A stretch of DNA of 64,000 nucleotides from Pomphorhynchus laevis (taxonomy: Eukaryota; Acanthocephala; Palaeacanthocephala; Echinorhynchida; Pomphorhynchidae), in assembly GCA_012934845.2 (NCBI GenBank), contig WNNJ02002378.1, positions 20,033 through 84,032 on the forward strand. The letters are read 5' to 3'. A model generated the notes under the pieces. It did not search any database. It was not told the origin of the DNA and saw only the letters and a list, made by a program, of their open reading frames with translations. Below, piece after piece: positions 55,314 through 64,000 of this stretch (position 1 is the first letter of the stretch; each line of letters opens with the position of its first letter). The translations under genes and the position numbers were made by a program.

Positions 55314-58300
55314 CTATTCTTTTGATTCCGCCTTATCCGTGGACTTGTCTGCCTTTGACGTCTCCCCGTCCACGTTGCTGGATTCGGCAAGCTGTTGCAA
55401 GGTGTCTACATATTTGTCGGCATTTCGTACAGTCACGGTCCTCCGAGGCGGTAAGAAAAACAGCGTCGTTGTCCTCCTCTGTTGCTGCCACATCCGTCGA
55501 CTTCTCTGCCTCTGACGTCTTTCCGTTCCCCTTGCTGGATTCGGCAGGCTGTTGAGTGGCGTTCGCGGACACATATTTGTCGGCATCTCGTACAGTCCCG
55601 GTCCTCCGAGGCGGATTGAATCCAGTGACAACAGCTGTGATTTCGTATAATCCAGGTAGCAGAGGCTTCCAATATCGCCTATTACTTGATTTGAATTGAT
55701 AATTTGATTTGATTCTTTTGAATAGTCGAAAATCAATATTGACCCTGCGTTGGCGTCTACTGCACATGTATGCTCATCCAGTTCAAAATATTTTGGCACC
55801 AATTCTTCGTTTGTTATACAAATTGTAAGAGGAGATTTGCGGCTCATTATGCTGGTATTCTGGACGTCAAACGTGTCCATGTTTATTCCCCTTATCACAT
55901 TGGGCGCATCAGTAAAGCCACCTGCAACCACAACCTTCCCCAGTCCCTTTGTTTCTTCGCATGTCGTCATGACGCTGAAATTAAGAAATGGGCCTACCAG
56001 GCTAACAAGTCGGCTAGGTGAAATACCCGAGCTTAAGCAGTAGGCTGGGCAAAATCCAAATAATCGATCAGGTATTCGAATTCCTCTCTTCATTGACATA
56101 AGAAATACAGACATCACGAAGTTGTGGCCCGCACTGTCCCCAGCAATCACAAAATTCTGTCCAGTCCAACCTTCACAATCAAAATTTATTAGGTTCGTTT
56201 TATTGCAAGGTTGTTCTATTCCGATAACGCTCGTCGTGGCCACTACGCCCTCGTTCTCAGTGTTACTACTCTGTGTCACAAGTAAGCGTGTGGGGTATGA
56301 GGGTGTCTGTTTGATCGGGCTTTCATCTTTCCCAGTTTGAAAGTCGAGAACGCCTCCGCTATGTAAGATTCGAAGATTTTGATTGACATCATTGATATGG
56401 ATGTCCACATTTCTGACTGTAGGAAGGATGGTTTCTCGAATGACGATTTCTTCGGATAAGGCTGCCACCTGAGTAAGAAATTCCGAATGGTTGAGACGCG
56501 GGGTTGGGTCGTCGTAAAGACCAACACTGCTTTCTATTATAGGTCTCCCCAAATCTTCGAGGCTCTTGAGAATCGCTTTGGCATTCCCTCTCATCAGGGA
56601 GATCGAGACACGCTGAAAGAGCTGGTTTGCCGCCTTGCTATACGAAATATTGCCTCGCCAAGACATAGATCGGGCAATGAATCTGACAAGTTTTTCCCCC
56701 TGGGCGTTCCAACCTCCATATGTCTCTATAACTGCGGCCGAGAAACAATACCCACTTTCCTCCATTTTCCGCTTGTATTTTCGGTCCTTGACACATGCTG
56801 CATATCTGTCTGCAGCATATCCAGGAATCTTAGCAGCCATGGAAACGTAGGCATTTTGCAGAGGGTTTGTCACCGCAAAATCGACTGCTAGAGGGGGATC
56901 CTCGTAAATCAAAATGTCGGCTGGTCTCTCTCGTAAGTTGCGCACGAGATTGGGTACCTCCTTCGCGACTCTCAGTCCTGCAGAAACTGCCGCCTGAAAT
57001 ATTGTGTCTCGAAGTCCATCGTGTCGAATACCGGGGTACCCGCCAAATTGACAGGTTAGGGCGTGGAAACCAAACTTGTCTGCCATTCTAAGGCAGCGTC
57101 TGCAACGGTAGTCACCCTTACAGAGCGGCATTCCCAACCACATACGAAGCAACACCACAAATTCATTCGGCGCAAGATTCATAAGCGTGGCTTTGTTTGG
57201 TATAGCCTGCAGCCATGCACACGCATGCGGACGCGAAACTGCCAATAATCTGGCTGAATTGGAGCAATCGACGCTTTCCAATAGCTTGCGACGCGAAGTC
57301 TCGTCGATGCTGTGAGAAAGACCCCGTTGATTTGATTGTAGTCCTCTGTCATCATGCGGAAAGTTAGAAATTGCAGATTCAAAACTGGGGAAAGAGTAAG
57401 GGTCGAGGTTCGATTGTTTAGCGACCATTTCCACACTTGAAAGAAACGCCGCTGCGGAGTGTTCGACACAGCTTCGAAGGCCCAATCCTCCCATCTTCAG
57501 GGGTAAGCAAGCTTGTGACCATGTTTTCTTGTCCGGGTGAATAGACGTTATATTGCTGAAGCAATCTAAGACCAAGTCATCGAAAAGCCGGAAAAATTTT
57601 TGAGCGAAGGCGGGATCTACCGTACGCATCAGATGATTTACTCGTGCGGCAGATGCGCAATTGCGCAGCAGGATGAAAGCAACCTGAGGGTCCGGCAAGT
57701 TTTCTAGTGTCTTTAGGTCAAGTTGCAGTGCCGGGAGTACCTTATTAATGAGGTGTGATGAGCAGTGTTCCTGGGAACCGACAGGGCTCCCTAGAATTGT
57801 GAAGTTGTCTGTTGAATTAACCAAAGTAATCCCTGGGCATAATCTCTTTACCAGATCGATATTACTAGCCTTTCCTATCAGTTCGGTCTTTTTCCAGTTT
57901 AACGACAACCCAATCGCTGGAAAATCTAAAGAGAGCAGAGATAATGCTTTGCCAACAGCCTCTGGTCTTCCGCCCACTATGCCGTCATCGAGGTACCACA
58001 AGTTTAAGCCGATCCCCTCGATTGTAGATATTGAGGCGATTATCGGTTTCAAAGCTAGGCAAAACAATAAGGGACCAAGAGGATCCCCTTGTTGCACTCC
58101 GCTCAAGGATTGAAGAGGCTCCATGTTCCCAAATCGAAGGTTTGAACCAGATCCATAGCACCAGGATATCCACCTACTTATTTCAGGGAACTCACTCCTT
58201 ACAGCGTCAATAAAGGATCTGCGGCTCAGCGTATTGAAGGCATTGGTAATGTCAACTTTGACCCAAACCCAATCGTCATTCTGGTGTTGAAGATGGTGTA

Positions 58301-59540
58301 GTCGACGGACTCTATGGATAATCTGCTCCATACCGTTTGGCGTAGCGACACCGAGCTGGTGAGGTAAGAGCGATTCTGAAAACCGCGACCGGAGTTTTCG
58401 ACAAATGCATTTGGCACATAAGCGACGTAATGTTTCCCCAATTGCAATGGGGCGGACTCCTCCGTCAGGCTTACTTAAGGCCAGTAGACTAGCTCCAGCT
58501 AAGAACGGAGAAAGTTCGACTGGAGCTAAGCCCGCAATCAGGTAGTTGACCAGCGAAGTGAGTCGCCCTAAAAGAACCCCGTGATCAACCGACATCATGT
58601 CTTTTAAGTGTTCCGCTCTCAAACCCAAGCTTCCAGGGGAAGTAAGGGAAGGAAAAGATGAGACTGCGGCCTGAATAATGTCCGAGTCGACTGATAAAGG
58701 CAATGTCAGGCATGGAGGGCGAGAGGCTGGGAGATCACCGTTCACTGGATGTAGCACGGACAATTGTATGCGTGTGGATTGTGAATACTCGCAAATATTA
58801 CTTGAAGTAAGACGTCGCATCGCTTTCCCATAATTTCCACTTCTTGTTAATTCGATCGCCTCTGAATAGTCGTTGTTCGTCGAAACAAATCTGTTGAGCT
58901 TTCTGGAGGGTCGAACATCCGATGGAGAAAAGCAATCACCATCTTCGCCGGTTTCGAACTTGTCCAAAAGCAAGCTTATCTTTGTCCCAGTGTGATCGCA
59001 GGCTTGAGCACGATTCATCGTAGACGCAAGACAGAATTTCGGAAAGCATAGCAAACGTTCCCAGTCGTGAAATGAGTTTGAACACATAGCCTGTAAAAGT
59101 AACGACGAGTAAATATTTGCAATTCGACGGCGCAGGTTCCACGGTATGCGCTTAATCGTATTTACGGGTTGCATCCAAACCCTGCGTAAAAGTTCTGAAG
59201 TGGTGCGCGTAGGTTCCTTGAAAGGACTGCTCGACAACTCCACAGGCGGTGTAGCCGACCTGAGATCAGATGATGCTCCAAAGGAGTCCCGCACGCCCAC
59301 AAAAGCAACTTGACCAGCTCCATCTAGAGACGTCAAATTAATTGAGCCGAAATTCAATGATTGACCCGAGCCTGAGCATCTTGAGTCCAAGTGACCGTGA
59401 ACGCGAAGACACCCTGAAGCATTAAGCCGATAAACTCCTCTGCATATGGGACAACATCCAGTGTTTACCGATCCACCAAGCGAACATTGCTGACGAGAAC
59501 TGTTGTCTATAGCTGATGCTTTACGCCTTGTTCGCACCAT
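55314..59540 (-). CDS. Y2 ORF: RLE LINE polyprotein with captured hormone-sensitive-lipase-like segment
   Basis: 1408 residues. ~28-58: CCHC-like finger (CCPIC, RLNASGCLRVHGHLDSRC). ~130: RIPWNLRRRIANIYSS. RT: RPIAIGETLRRLCAK, ITNAFNTLSRRS (~428), QQGDPLGPLLF (~485) and YLDD (~515). ~800-830: CCHC knuckle (CRRCLRMADKFGFHALTC). ~868-885: endonuclease RPADILIYEDPPLAVDF, then RKYKRKMEESGY. To ~1010 it matches LINE YB. Residues ~1120-1190 read GWTGQNFVIAGDSAGHN, RGIRIPDRLFGFCPA and SPSRLVSL, matching the nucleophile-elbow region of animal hormone-sensitive lipase; the usual GDSAGG is GDSAGH. No HGGG, catalytic Asp or His is present, so lipase activity is unlikely. ~1195-1310 (VVVAGGFTDAPN, SILIFDYSKES) is unassigned. 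The tail is a duplicated Ser/Lys-rich segment. Confidence 0.9.
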   Translation of the reverse strand: MVRTRRKASAIDNSSRQQCSLGGSVNTGCCPICRGVYRLNASGCLRVHGHLDSRCSGSGQSLNFGSINLTSLDGAGQVAFVGVRDSFGASSDLRSATPPVELSSSPFKEPTRTTSELLRRVWMQPVNTIKRIPWNLRRRIANIYSSLLLQAMCSNSFHDWERLLCFPKFCLASTMNRAQACDHTGTKISLLLDKFETGEDGDCFSPSDVRPSRKLNRFVSTNNDYSEAIELTRSGNYGKAMRRLTSSNICEYSQSTRIQLSVLHPVNGDLPASRPPCLTLPLSVDSDIIQAAVSSFPSLTSPGSLGLRAEHLKDMMSVDHGVLLGRLTSLVNYLIAGLAPVELSPFLAGASLLALSKPDGGVRPIAIGETLRRLCAKCICRKLRSRFSESLLPHQLGVATPNGMEQIIHRVRRLHHLQHQNDDWVWVKVDITNAFNTLSRRSFIDAVRSEFPEISRWISWCYGSGSNLRFGNMEPLQSLSGVQQGDPLGPLLFCLALKPIIASISTIEGIGLNLWYLDDGIVGGRPEAVGKALSLLSLDFPAIGLSLNWKKTELIGKASNIDLVKRLCPGITLVNSTDNFTILGSPVGSQEHCSSHLINKVLPALQLDLKTLENLPDPQVAFILLRNCASAARVNHLMRTVDPAFAQKFFRLFDDLVLDCFSNITSIHPDKKTWSQACLPLKMGGLGLRSCVEHSAAAFLSSVEMVAKQSNLDPYSFPSFESAISNFPHDDRGLQSNQRGLSHSIDETSRRKLLESVDCSNSARLLAVSRPHACAWLQAIPNKATLMNLAPNEFVVLLRMWLGMPLCKGDYRCRRCLRMADKFGFHALTCQFGGYPGIRHDGLRDTIFQAAVSAGLRVAKEVPNLVRNLRERPADILIYEDPPLAVDFAVTNPLQNAYVSMAAKIPGYAADRYAACVKDRKYKRKMEESGYCFSAAVIETYGGWNAQGEKLVRFIARSMSWRGNISYSKAANQLFQRVSISLMRGNAKAILKSLEDLGRPIIESSVGLYDDPTPRLNHSEFLTQVAALSEEIVIRETILPTVRNVDIHINDVNQNLRILHSGGVLDFQTGKDESPIKQTPSYPTRLLVTQSSNTENEGVVATTSVIGIEQPCNKTNLINFDCEGWTGQNFVIAGDSAGHNFVMSVFLMSMKRGIRIPDRLFGFCPAYCLSSGISPSRLVSLVGPFLNFSVMTTCEETKGLGKVVVAGGFTDAPNVIRGINMDTFDVQNTSIMSRKSPLTICITNEELVPKYFELDEHTCAVDANAGSILIFDYSKESNQIINSNQVIGDIGSLCYLDYTKSQLLSLDSIRLGGPGLYEMPTNMCPRTPLNSLPNPARGTERRQRQRSRRMWQQQRRTTTLFFLPPRRTVTVRNADKYVDTLQQLAESSNVDGETSKADKSTDKAESKE
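55329..55614. repeat. ~160-bp direct duplication in the Y2 tail
   Basis: 55329-55451 and 55484-55614 share GCTGGATTCGGCA, CATATTTGTCGGCAT and GGTCCTCCGAGGCGG. The copies are in different frames relative to the Y2 ORF, so only one of them is read in the frame encoding ADKYV. Confidence 0.8.
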
Positions 59541-59551
59541 TTATTTTGTGC

Positions 59552-59574
59552 GTCGGCGAGCGAAGCGAGCCGAC
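59552..59574 (-). other. 5'-leader stem-loop of Y2
   Basis: GTCGGC and GCCGAC form a perfect 6-bp outer stem around GA-GC-GAA-GC-GA. It lies 12 bp upstream of the Y2 start codon. Confidence 0.6.
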
Positions 59575-59674
59575 GATTGTGTGTTTAAGGTTGTAATTTG
59601 CTTGAACAGCGATCTTTGTGAGCGCAGCGATCTGAAGTTTGCAGATCCTTTTCTTCTTCTTGAGATATTTTAAT

Positions 59675-59835
59675 CTTAAGATTTCCTATCCTTTTCGACT
59701 TGTCCCAATTTTACAAGTCAAATTTGGATATTTATTTTGTGTTATGTCTAAACATATTCGGGTATGTAAATACATTTTAAACAGTATTTACCCGTTATTT
59801 TAACCTAGTACATTAACTCAGTTATCTGATATAAT
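59675..59835. mobile_element. TIR element, right part (interrupted by Y2)
   Basis: Continues from the Y2 right TSD with a CTTAAGATTTCCTATCC stretch and ends at AACTCAGTTATCTGATA, matching 62989-63150. Confidence 0.6.
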
Positions 59836-60037
59836 GTTTTCTACTGACATGTTTGTATTGACCGGTCGATTGTTTACACGGTAATATTGCCTGTCAGAAA
59901 TACTGAAACTATGTATTATTAATACAGCATTATTCTTCAAGTTTTGAAGCAAGTTTGATTATATTTTGGTTTATTTTATTCTTTCTTATAAATTATCTTG
60001 AAAAAGGGAGTAATTTGCCTACCAAGCGTTCAGAAGT

Positions 60038-63000
60038 ATACTAAAGCCAGGGACGCCTTTTAATAGGACCGGGGACACGAAGATGACCTGAATTATTCAG
60101 TCGAAATGTCTCATGACGATCATCACAGATGGCTGTAATAGCTATTTGTAGTTTTGATATTCACTTTGTGTGGTTAGTTCTTGTGATAAGAAAAAGCTTG
60201 CTTGATTGTCGTTCATTCGTTGCTTGATTAATTGTCTTTAGTTTATTTATAAGATAGGCCGTGGACTTGTTAAATGAATATACGAAACCAGAATTTACTG
60301 AATTCCGCTGCCTTGTAAGTTTTAATAAACAAAGGATTTAAGATAGTCGAATGCTTAACTGAATGTTTGAATGTTTAATTATTGATTGTAAGTTGTAATA
60401 ACCAAAAGATTTAAACCCGATTTAAAAATTTCCAGTCGAAACAAAAATTTAAAATCAAAAAGAAAACAAAATTACAGTCAAAAACCAAATTTTGTTGAAT
60501 AAACATAGAGCTGAATTAAATCATTTGTGTGTCTTGCTCCATCCACGCTTGTACATATGTTATGTGAATACAATGAATGCCGCCAGAAATAATAAAGTTA
60601 TTGTCGTCATAATAAACATCAACTTGATCCTAAATTATAAATATTGTGACTAATTCATTTTTATTTATATACTTACTGATTGCAATTCCAAATGGAAAAT
60701 ACATTAATGCAACCAAAAGGTATGTGTTGGTGTCGCCACATTAAAAGTCTGTGCTTATGCCATCAAACACGGTGTGATCCACGTGTACCACTTCTTCTAT
60801 AAAATCCTTTAAAATTATTCGCTCTTTTATTAAACATGACAAACGATTGTTTGCTAAATTGTAAAAAATATCAAAATATGTAGCACTTGTATATATTTAA
60901 AAGCTAATGCTATAAAAAACAGACCACTTACATTAAGGATTGAATATAATTATGTTGTTCTTAAAAAGAGTATAGTAGTATATTTGCGTTGAACAATTTC
61001 CAGATTTTAGTTTTTGCACTTTGTCAAACTTTTTAATTTTTGTCTGTGTGCAAAATTTTCTGTCATTTGCGATTGTATATTTTATTCAATTGCGCAAAAC
61101 TTTGCTAGTAACAAGTAAAGTAATTGCTGGCTAATTTCTAAAATGGCTAATTAGTTTCGTATGCCACTTCGTCTTTGTTGAATATACTGAATAGCTGTGC
61201 ACACTGTTGATCTTTTTCTCTTTTTTACAAGTGCACAATTTAACTGTCAATTTTTACTAATCAGTAAATCACTTTTTTGTCAAATCAGATAATTAGCTGA
61301 GTCTTTTTATTTTGTAATTTGATTTGCCAAATTTGGATAGGTATCTTGTGTTATGTCTAATTACAAAAATAAATATTTTTATCTTAAGATTTTCTATAAT
61401 TCAAATTTGGGTATGGAAACACATTTTAAACACTATTTAACCCAGTATTTTCACCTACTACGTTGACTCAGTTAGCTGAATAATTTTTTTCTACTGACAT
61501 GATAGTACTAAAGCTCTCATAGTAGTTCATGCACATAATATGTTTCTTGCCGTCTGCTAGTTCTCCTCTTCATCCAGCAGTAGGAGTGATCTGGAACTTA
61601 TGAGTTATAGTGATGACGAAACGGTATCAAATACTGTTTAAGTCGTTCTTTCGCGTCTGGCTTGAAAGATTGTTTACATAATTCACGCTTAATGGTATCA
61701 CTATTGTGTAAGATGATAAATTAGCCTCTATAAAAGATAACTGCGCTGGCATTTGCCAGTGCTTTTGCTAATGATGCTTTTTTTGTGAAACTTGTTGCTG
61801 GTTTAGCACTCTATGATAGTACAAGAGGTGTTCTAGTAACTTATGCACATCACTTGTATCTTGCCGTCTGCTTGTCCTCCTCTGCATCCACCAGCGGGCG
61901 GGATCTGGTACTTTTGAGTCATAGTGATGACGAAACGGTATCAAATACTTTTATCATTATTCTTTTTCGTATGGCATAAAAGATTGTTTACAGAATATAA
62001 GCAGAATGGTATAACTGTAGTTTGATATAAGAAGCTAGCCGATACAAAAGATACATGCGCAAGCGTTTGCCAGTGATTTTGCTAATGATGCTTTTTTTGT
62101 GAAGTTTGTTGCTGGTTTAGCAATCTATGATAGTAAAGATGTGTTCTAGTAACTTATGTACATCACTTGTATCCTGCCGTCTGCTTGTCCTCCTCTGCAT
62201 CCACCAGCGGGCGGGATCTGGCACCTTTGAGTCATAGTGATTACGAAACGGTATCAAATACTGATACCGTTCAGAGTATCATTATAAAAAAGAGTGTAGT
62301 AGTATATTTGCCTTCACCAATTTCCAGATTTTAGTTTTTGCACTTTGTCGAACTTTTTAATTTATCCCTTTTGCAAAATTTTCTGTCATTTGCGATTGTA
62401 TATTTTGTTCGATTGCGCACAACTTTGCTAGTACCAAGTTAAGTAATTGTTTGCTAATTTCTGCAGTGGAGGCATCTGGCACTGATGAGTCAGTGATAAC
62501 GAAATCTTTAAAATGCTGTTATCGTCATTCGCGTATGGCTTAAAAGATTTTTTACATAATTCAGGCGGAATGTTATCACCCTCGTTTGTAATATAATGTA
62601 ATTCTTTGTTATATAGTATGTTTTTCTTGACTAATTTCGAGATTTCAGTTTTTGCACTTTGTCTGTCATTTGCGATTGTATCTTTTGTTCGATTGTGCAC
62701 AACTTTGCTAGTAACAAGTTAAGTAATTGTTTGCTAATTTCTAAAATGGCTAATGAGTTTTGTACGCAACCTAATCTTTGTTGAATGTACTGAATATTTA
62801 TGCACATTGTTGATCTTTTTCTCCCTTTTTACAAGTGCACAATTTAATTGTCAATTTTTACTGACCAGTAAATCCTCTTTATGTCAAATCAGATAATTTA
62901 CTGAATCTATTTATTTTGTAATTTGACTTGTCAAATTTGGATATGTATTTTGTGTGTTATGTCTAATTACAAAAATATATATTTTAATCTTAAGATTTCC

Positions 63001-63345
63001 CATCCTTTTCGACTTGTCCCAATTTTACAAGTCAAATTTGGATATTTATTTTGTTTTATGTCTAGACATATTCGGGTATGTAATTACATTTTAAACAGTA
63101 TTTAACCCGGTATTTTGACCTAGTACGTTAACTCAGTTATCTGATATAATGTTTTCTACTGACATGTTTGTATTGACCGGTCGATTGTTTACACGGTAAT
63201 ATTGCCTGTCAGAAATACTGAAACTATGTGTTATTAATACAGCATTATTCTTTAAGTTTTGAAGCAAGTTTGATTATATTTTGGTTTATTTTATTCTTTC
63301 TTATAAATTATCTTGAAAAAGGGAGTAATTTGCCTATCATGCGTT
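60038..63345. repeat. Segmental tandem duplication, copy 2 (empty Y2 site)
   Basis: Starts with ~130 bp of the Y N-terminal finger region (minus strand), then the candidate-exon flank (60170-61260), TIR element (61272-61488), 111-bp repeat region (61777-62270) and second TIR element (62877-63150). It ends with a TTGAAAAAGGGAGTAATTTG stretch also found at 59990-60020. No intact gene. The minus-strand frames at 62428-62700 and 54509-54823 are paralogous and unrecognised. Confidence 0.85.
62877..63150. mobile_element. TIR element, uninterrupted copy (Y2 empty site)
   Basis: Starts TCAGATAATTTACTGAATC and ends TTAACTCAGTTATCTGATA. The sequence at 62977-62988 is where Y2 sits in the sister copy. 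Confidence 0.6.
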
Positions 63346-63584
63346 AAGAAGCTTACACTTAGAAATGTAAAGTACTTCATGTAATCACGTTTAAAAGACC
63401 GAATAATGTATGTTACTAAACATGTCTCATATGTATTAGTCATTTTTTATACATTGACTAATAAATAATACACAATGATTCAGAATTATGATTTGAGGTC
63501 AACAAATGTAAAATCTTTTAAAATCGTAATTCTGAATGTATTTTTGCTATCGTCATTAATCATTAACTTAAGTATTACCGTGCG

Positions 63585-63800
63585 CATTAAGTGTTTGACT
63601 TTGGATGCGGATGCACAATACCTGATTAATGTAAATGCAATCTGTGGGTCGGGGTATTTTCCAGTTTTTCCAGATCATGCAGCAGCGATGGGAGTATTTT
63701 AGTATTCAAATTTCCTTAGCAGTAATCACAAAAACCTAGGACTTAAACAGTTGAATTAATTCTTCAAGTCAACCTTGATACAAATCCAATCATCGTATTG
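63585..63800 (-). mobile_element. LINE Y fragment, RT and thumb region
   Basis: Resembles 46385-46530 and 46985-47030 of LINE YB at the DNA level (for example GTGGGTCGGGGTATTTTCC and a CAGATCATGCAGCAG stretch). A short, internally deleted scrap in the same orientation. Confidence 0.7.
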
Positions 63801-63809
63801 GCGCTCGTT

Positions 63810-63844
63810 AGGACCATTTTTCACATTATGTGAAAAATGGTCCT
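63810..63844. other. Perfect 17-bp-arm hairpin
   Basis: AGGACCATTTTTCACAT is followed after one base by its exact reverse complement. A second partial palindrome (TTTTTCACATATGAAAAA) follows at once. It could be a transposon end or an RNA hairpin; no flanking gene supports either. Confidence 0.6.
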
Positions 63845-64000
63845 TTTTTCACATATGAAAAACAGGGGTAAAAAAAATTAAATAAAATTTTTATTAGTCA
63901 AGTTTCCAATGAAAATTTAGAGCAATATGCTTGAGATAATCTATACTTGGAAGCAACTTGTAGGAAGCCAAAAGGGATTTCACGGGATCTTCGGGTATTT
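63845..64000. other. Window edge, no feature recognised
   Basis: AT-rich start, then mixed sequence running off the window. No domain recognised. Confidence 0.4.

Larger units (their letters stand above)
55231..59662 (-). mobile_element. RLE-type LINE Y2, full length, intact, TSD-flanked
   Basis: A 4432-bp insertion bounded by AGATATTTTAAT at 55219-55230 and 59663-59674. The duplicated locus at 62977-62988 has the single site (ATATATTTTAAT) without the element. The minus-strand order is a 122-nt leader with GTTCAAGCAAATTACAA and the hairpin 59552-59574, a 1408-codon ORF, and an ~83-nt AT-rich 3' end without a long poly(A). Intact ORF, clean TSD and an empty allele-like site mark it as young. 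It inserted into one copy after the segmental duplication. Confidence 0.92.
52053..60037. repeat. Segmental tandem duplication, copy 1 (contains Y2)
   Basis: Matches 60038-63345 in order throughout: Y N-terminal scrap, candidate exons, TIR element, 111-bp repeats, a second TIR element. Copy 1 differs by the 4.4-kb Y2 insertion, one extra 111-bp unit and a ~120-bp insertion at 54846-54956. Confidence 0.85.

Noticed and set aside
56100-56170. Active lipase or esterase in Y2
   Set aside because: Only the nucleophile elbow is present. The oxyanion HGGG and catalytic Asp and His regions of hormone-sensitive lipase are absent, and GDSAGG is altered to GDSAGH.
55322-58213. Plus-strand ORFs across Y2
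   Set aside because: Antisense shadows of the 1408-codon minus-strand ORF.

Overview
The window looks like a repeat-dense region of an AT-rich invertebrate animal genome. Only one intact host gene is recognisable, an intronless ESCRT-I gene TSG101 (6373-7404, +). Almost everything else is mobile DNA of animal-type families: CR1/Jockey- and L2-like LINEs, restriction-like-endonuclease (RLE) LINEs, Penelope-like elements (PLEs), Ty3/gypsy remains, MITEs and one virus fossil. I cannot name the species.

Layout. 1-6240: decayed LINEs, including an L2-like copy nested in another LINE with a 5-bp target-site duplication (TSD), and a MITE. 6373-7404: TSG101. 8160-13510: a minus-strand PLE, PLE terminal repeats, MITEs and a second L2-like copy. 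13560-17692: two Ty3/gypsy fossils, the second sharing one open frame with a LINE ORF1. 18030-20795: RLE LINE 'W' with a dead RT. 21600-30100: a head-to-tail array of three RLE LINEs of one family (X1, X2, X3); X1 and X2 have intact ORFs of 1014 and 984 codons. 30178-35510: PLE pieces and a minus-strand pair of the same family (X5 then X4). 35733-41095: CR1/Jockey-like LINE 'Z', split by a PLE and ending in tandem repeats. 41346-48170: RLE LINE 'YB', split by a toti-like RNA-virus fossil. 47292-53280: three ~2-kb tandem units, each holding a Y 5' end plus ~1 kb with candidate host exons. 52053-63345: a ~3.4-kb tandem duplication. Its first copy carries a young full-length Y element (Y2, 55231-59662) with an intact 1408-codon ORF; the second copy keeps the empty site.

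Main novelty. The Y2 ORF continues past its RT and RLE domains into a fragment that reads as hormone-sensitive lipase (GDSAG nucleophile elbow), then an unassigned region and a duplicated tail. The 12-bp TSD and the empty site show that the lipase-like piece travelled with the element. Other points are a covarying 3'-UTR stem-loop in five X-family copies, a 5' leader and hairpin shared by unrelated retroelements, and a conserved pseudoknot-like RNA in PLE ends.

How the parts relate. The insertions can be ordered. YB was split by the viral fossil before a 623-bp duplication copied the junction. The ~3.4-kb duplication predates Y2. X2 was followed by X3 in the A-rich DNA behind X1. No cellular pathway is shared among these genes apart from retrotransposition.
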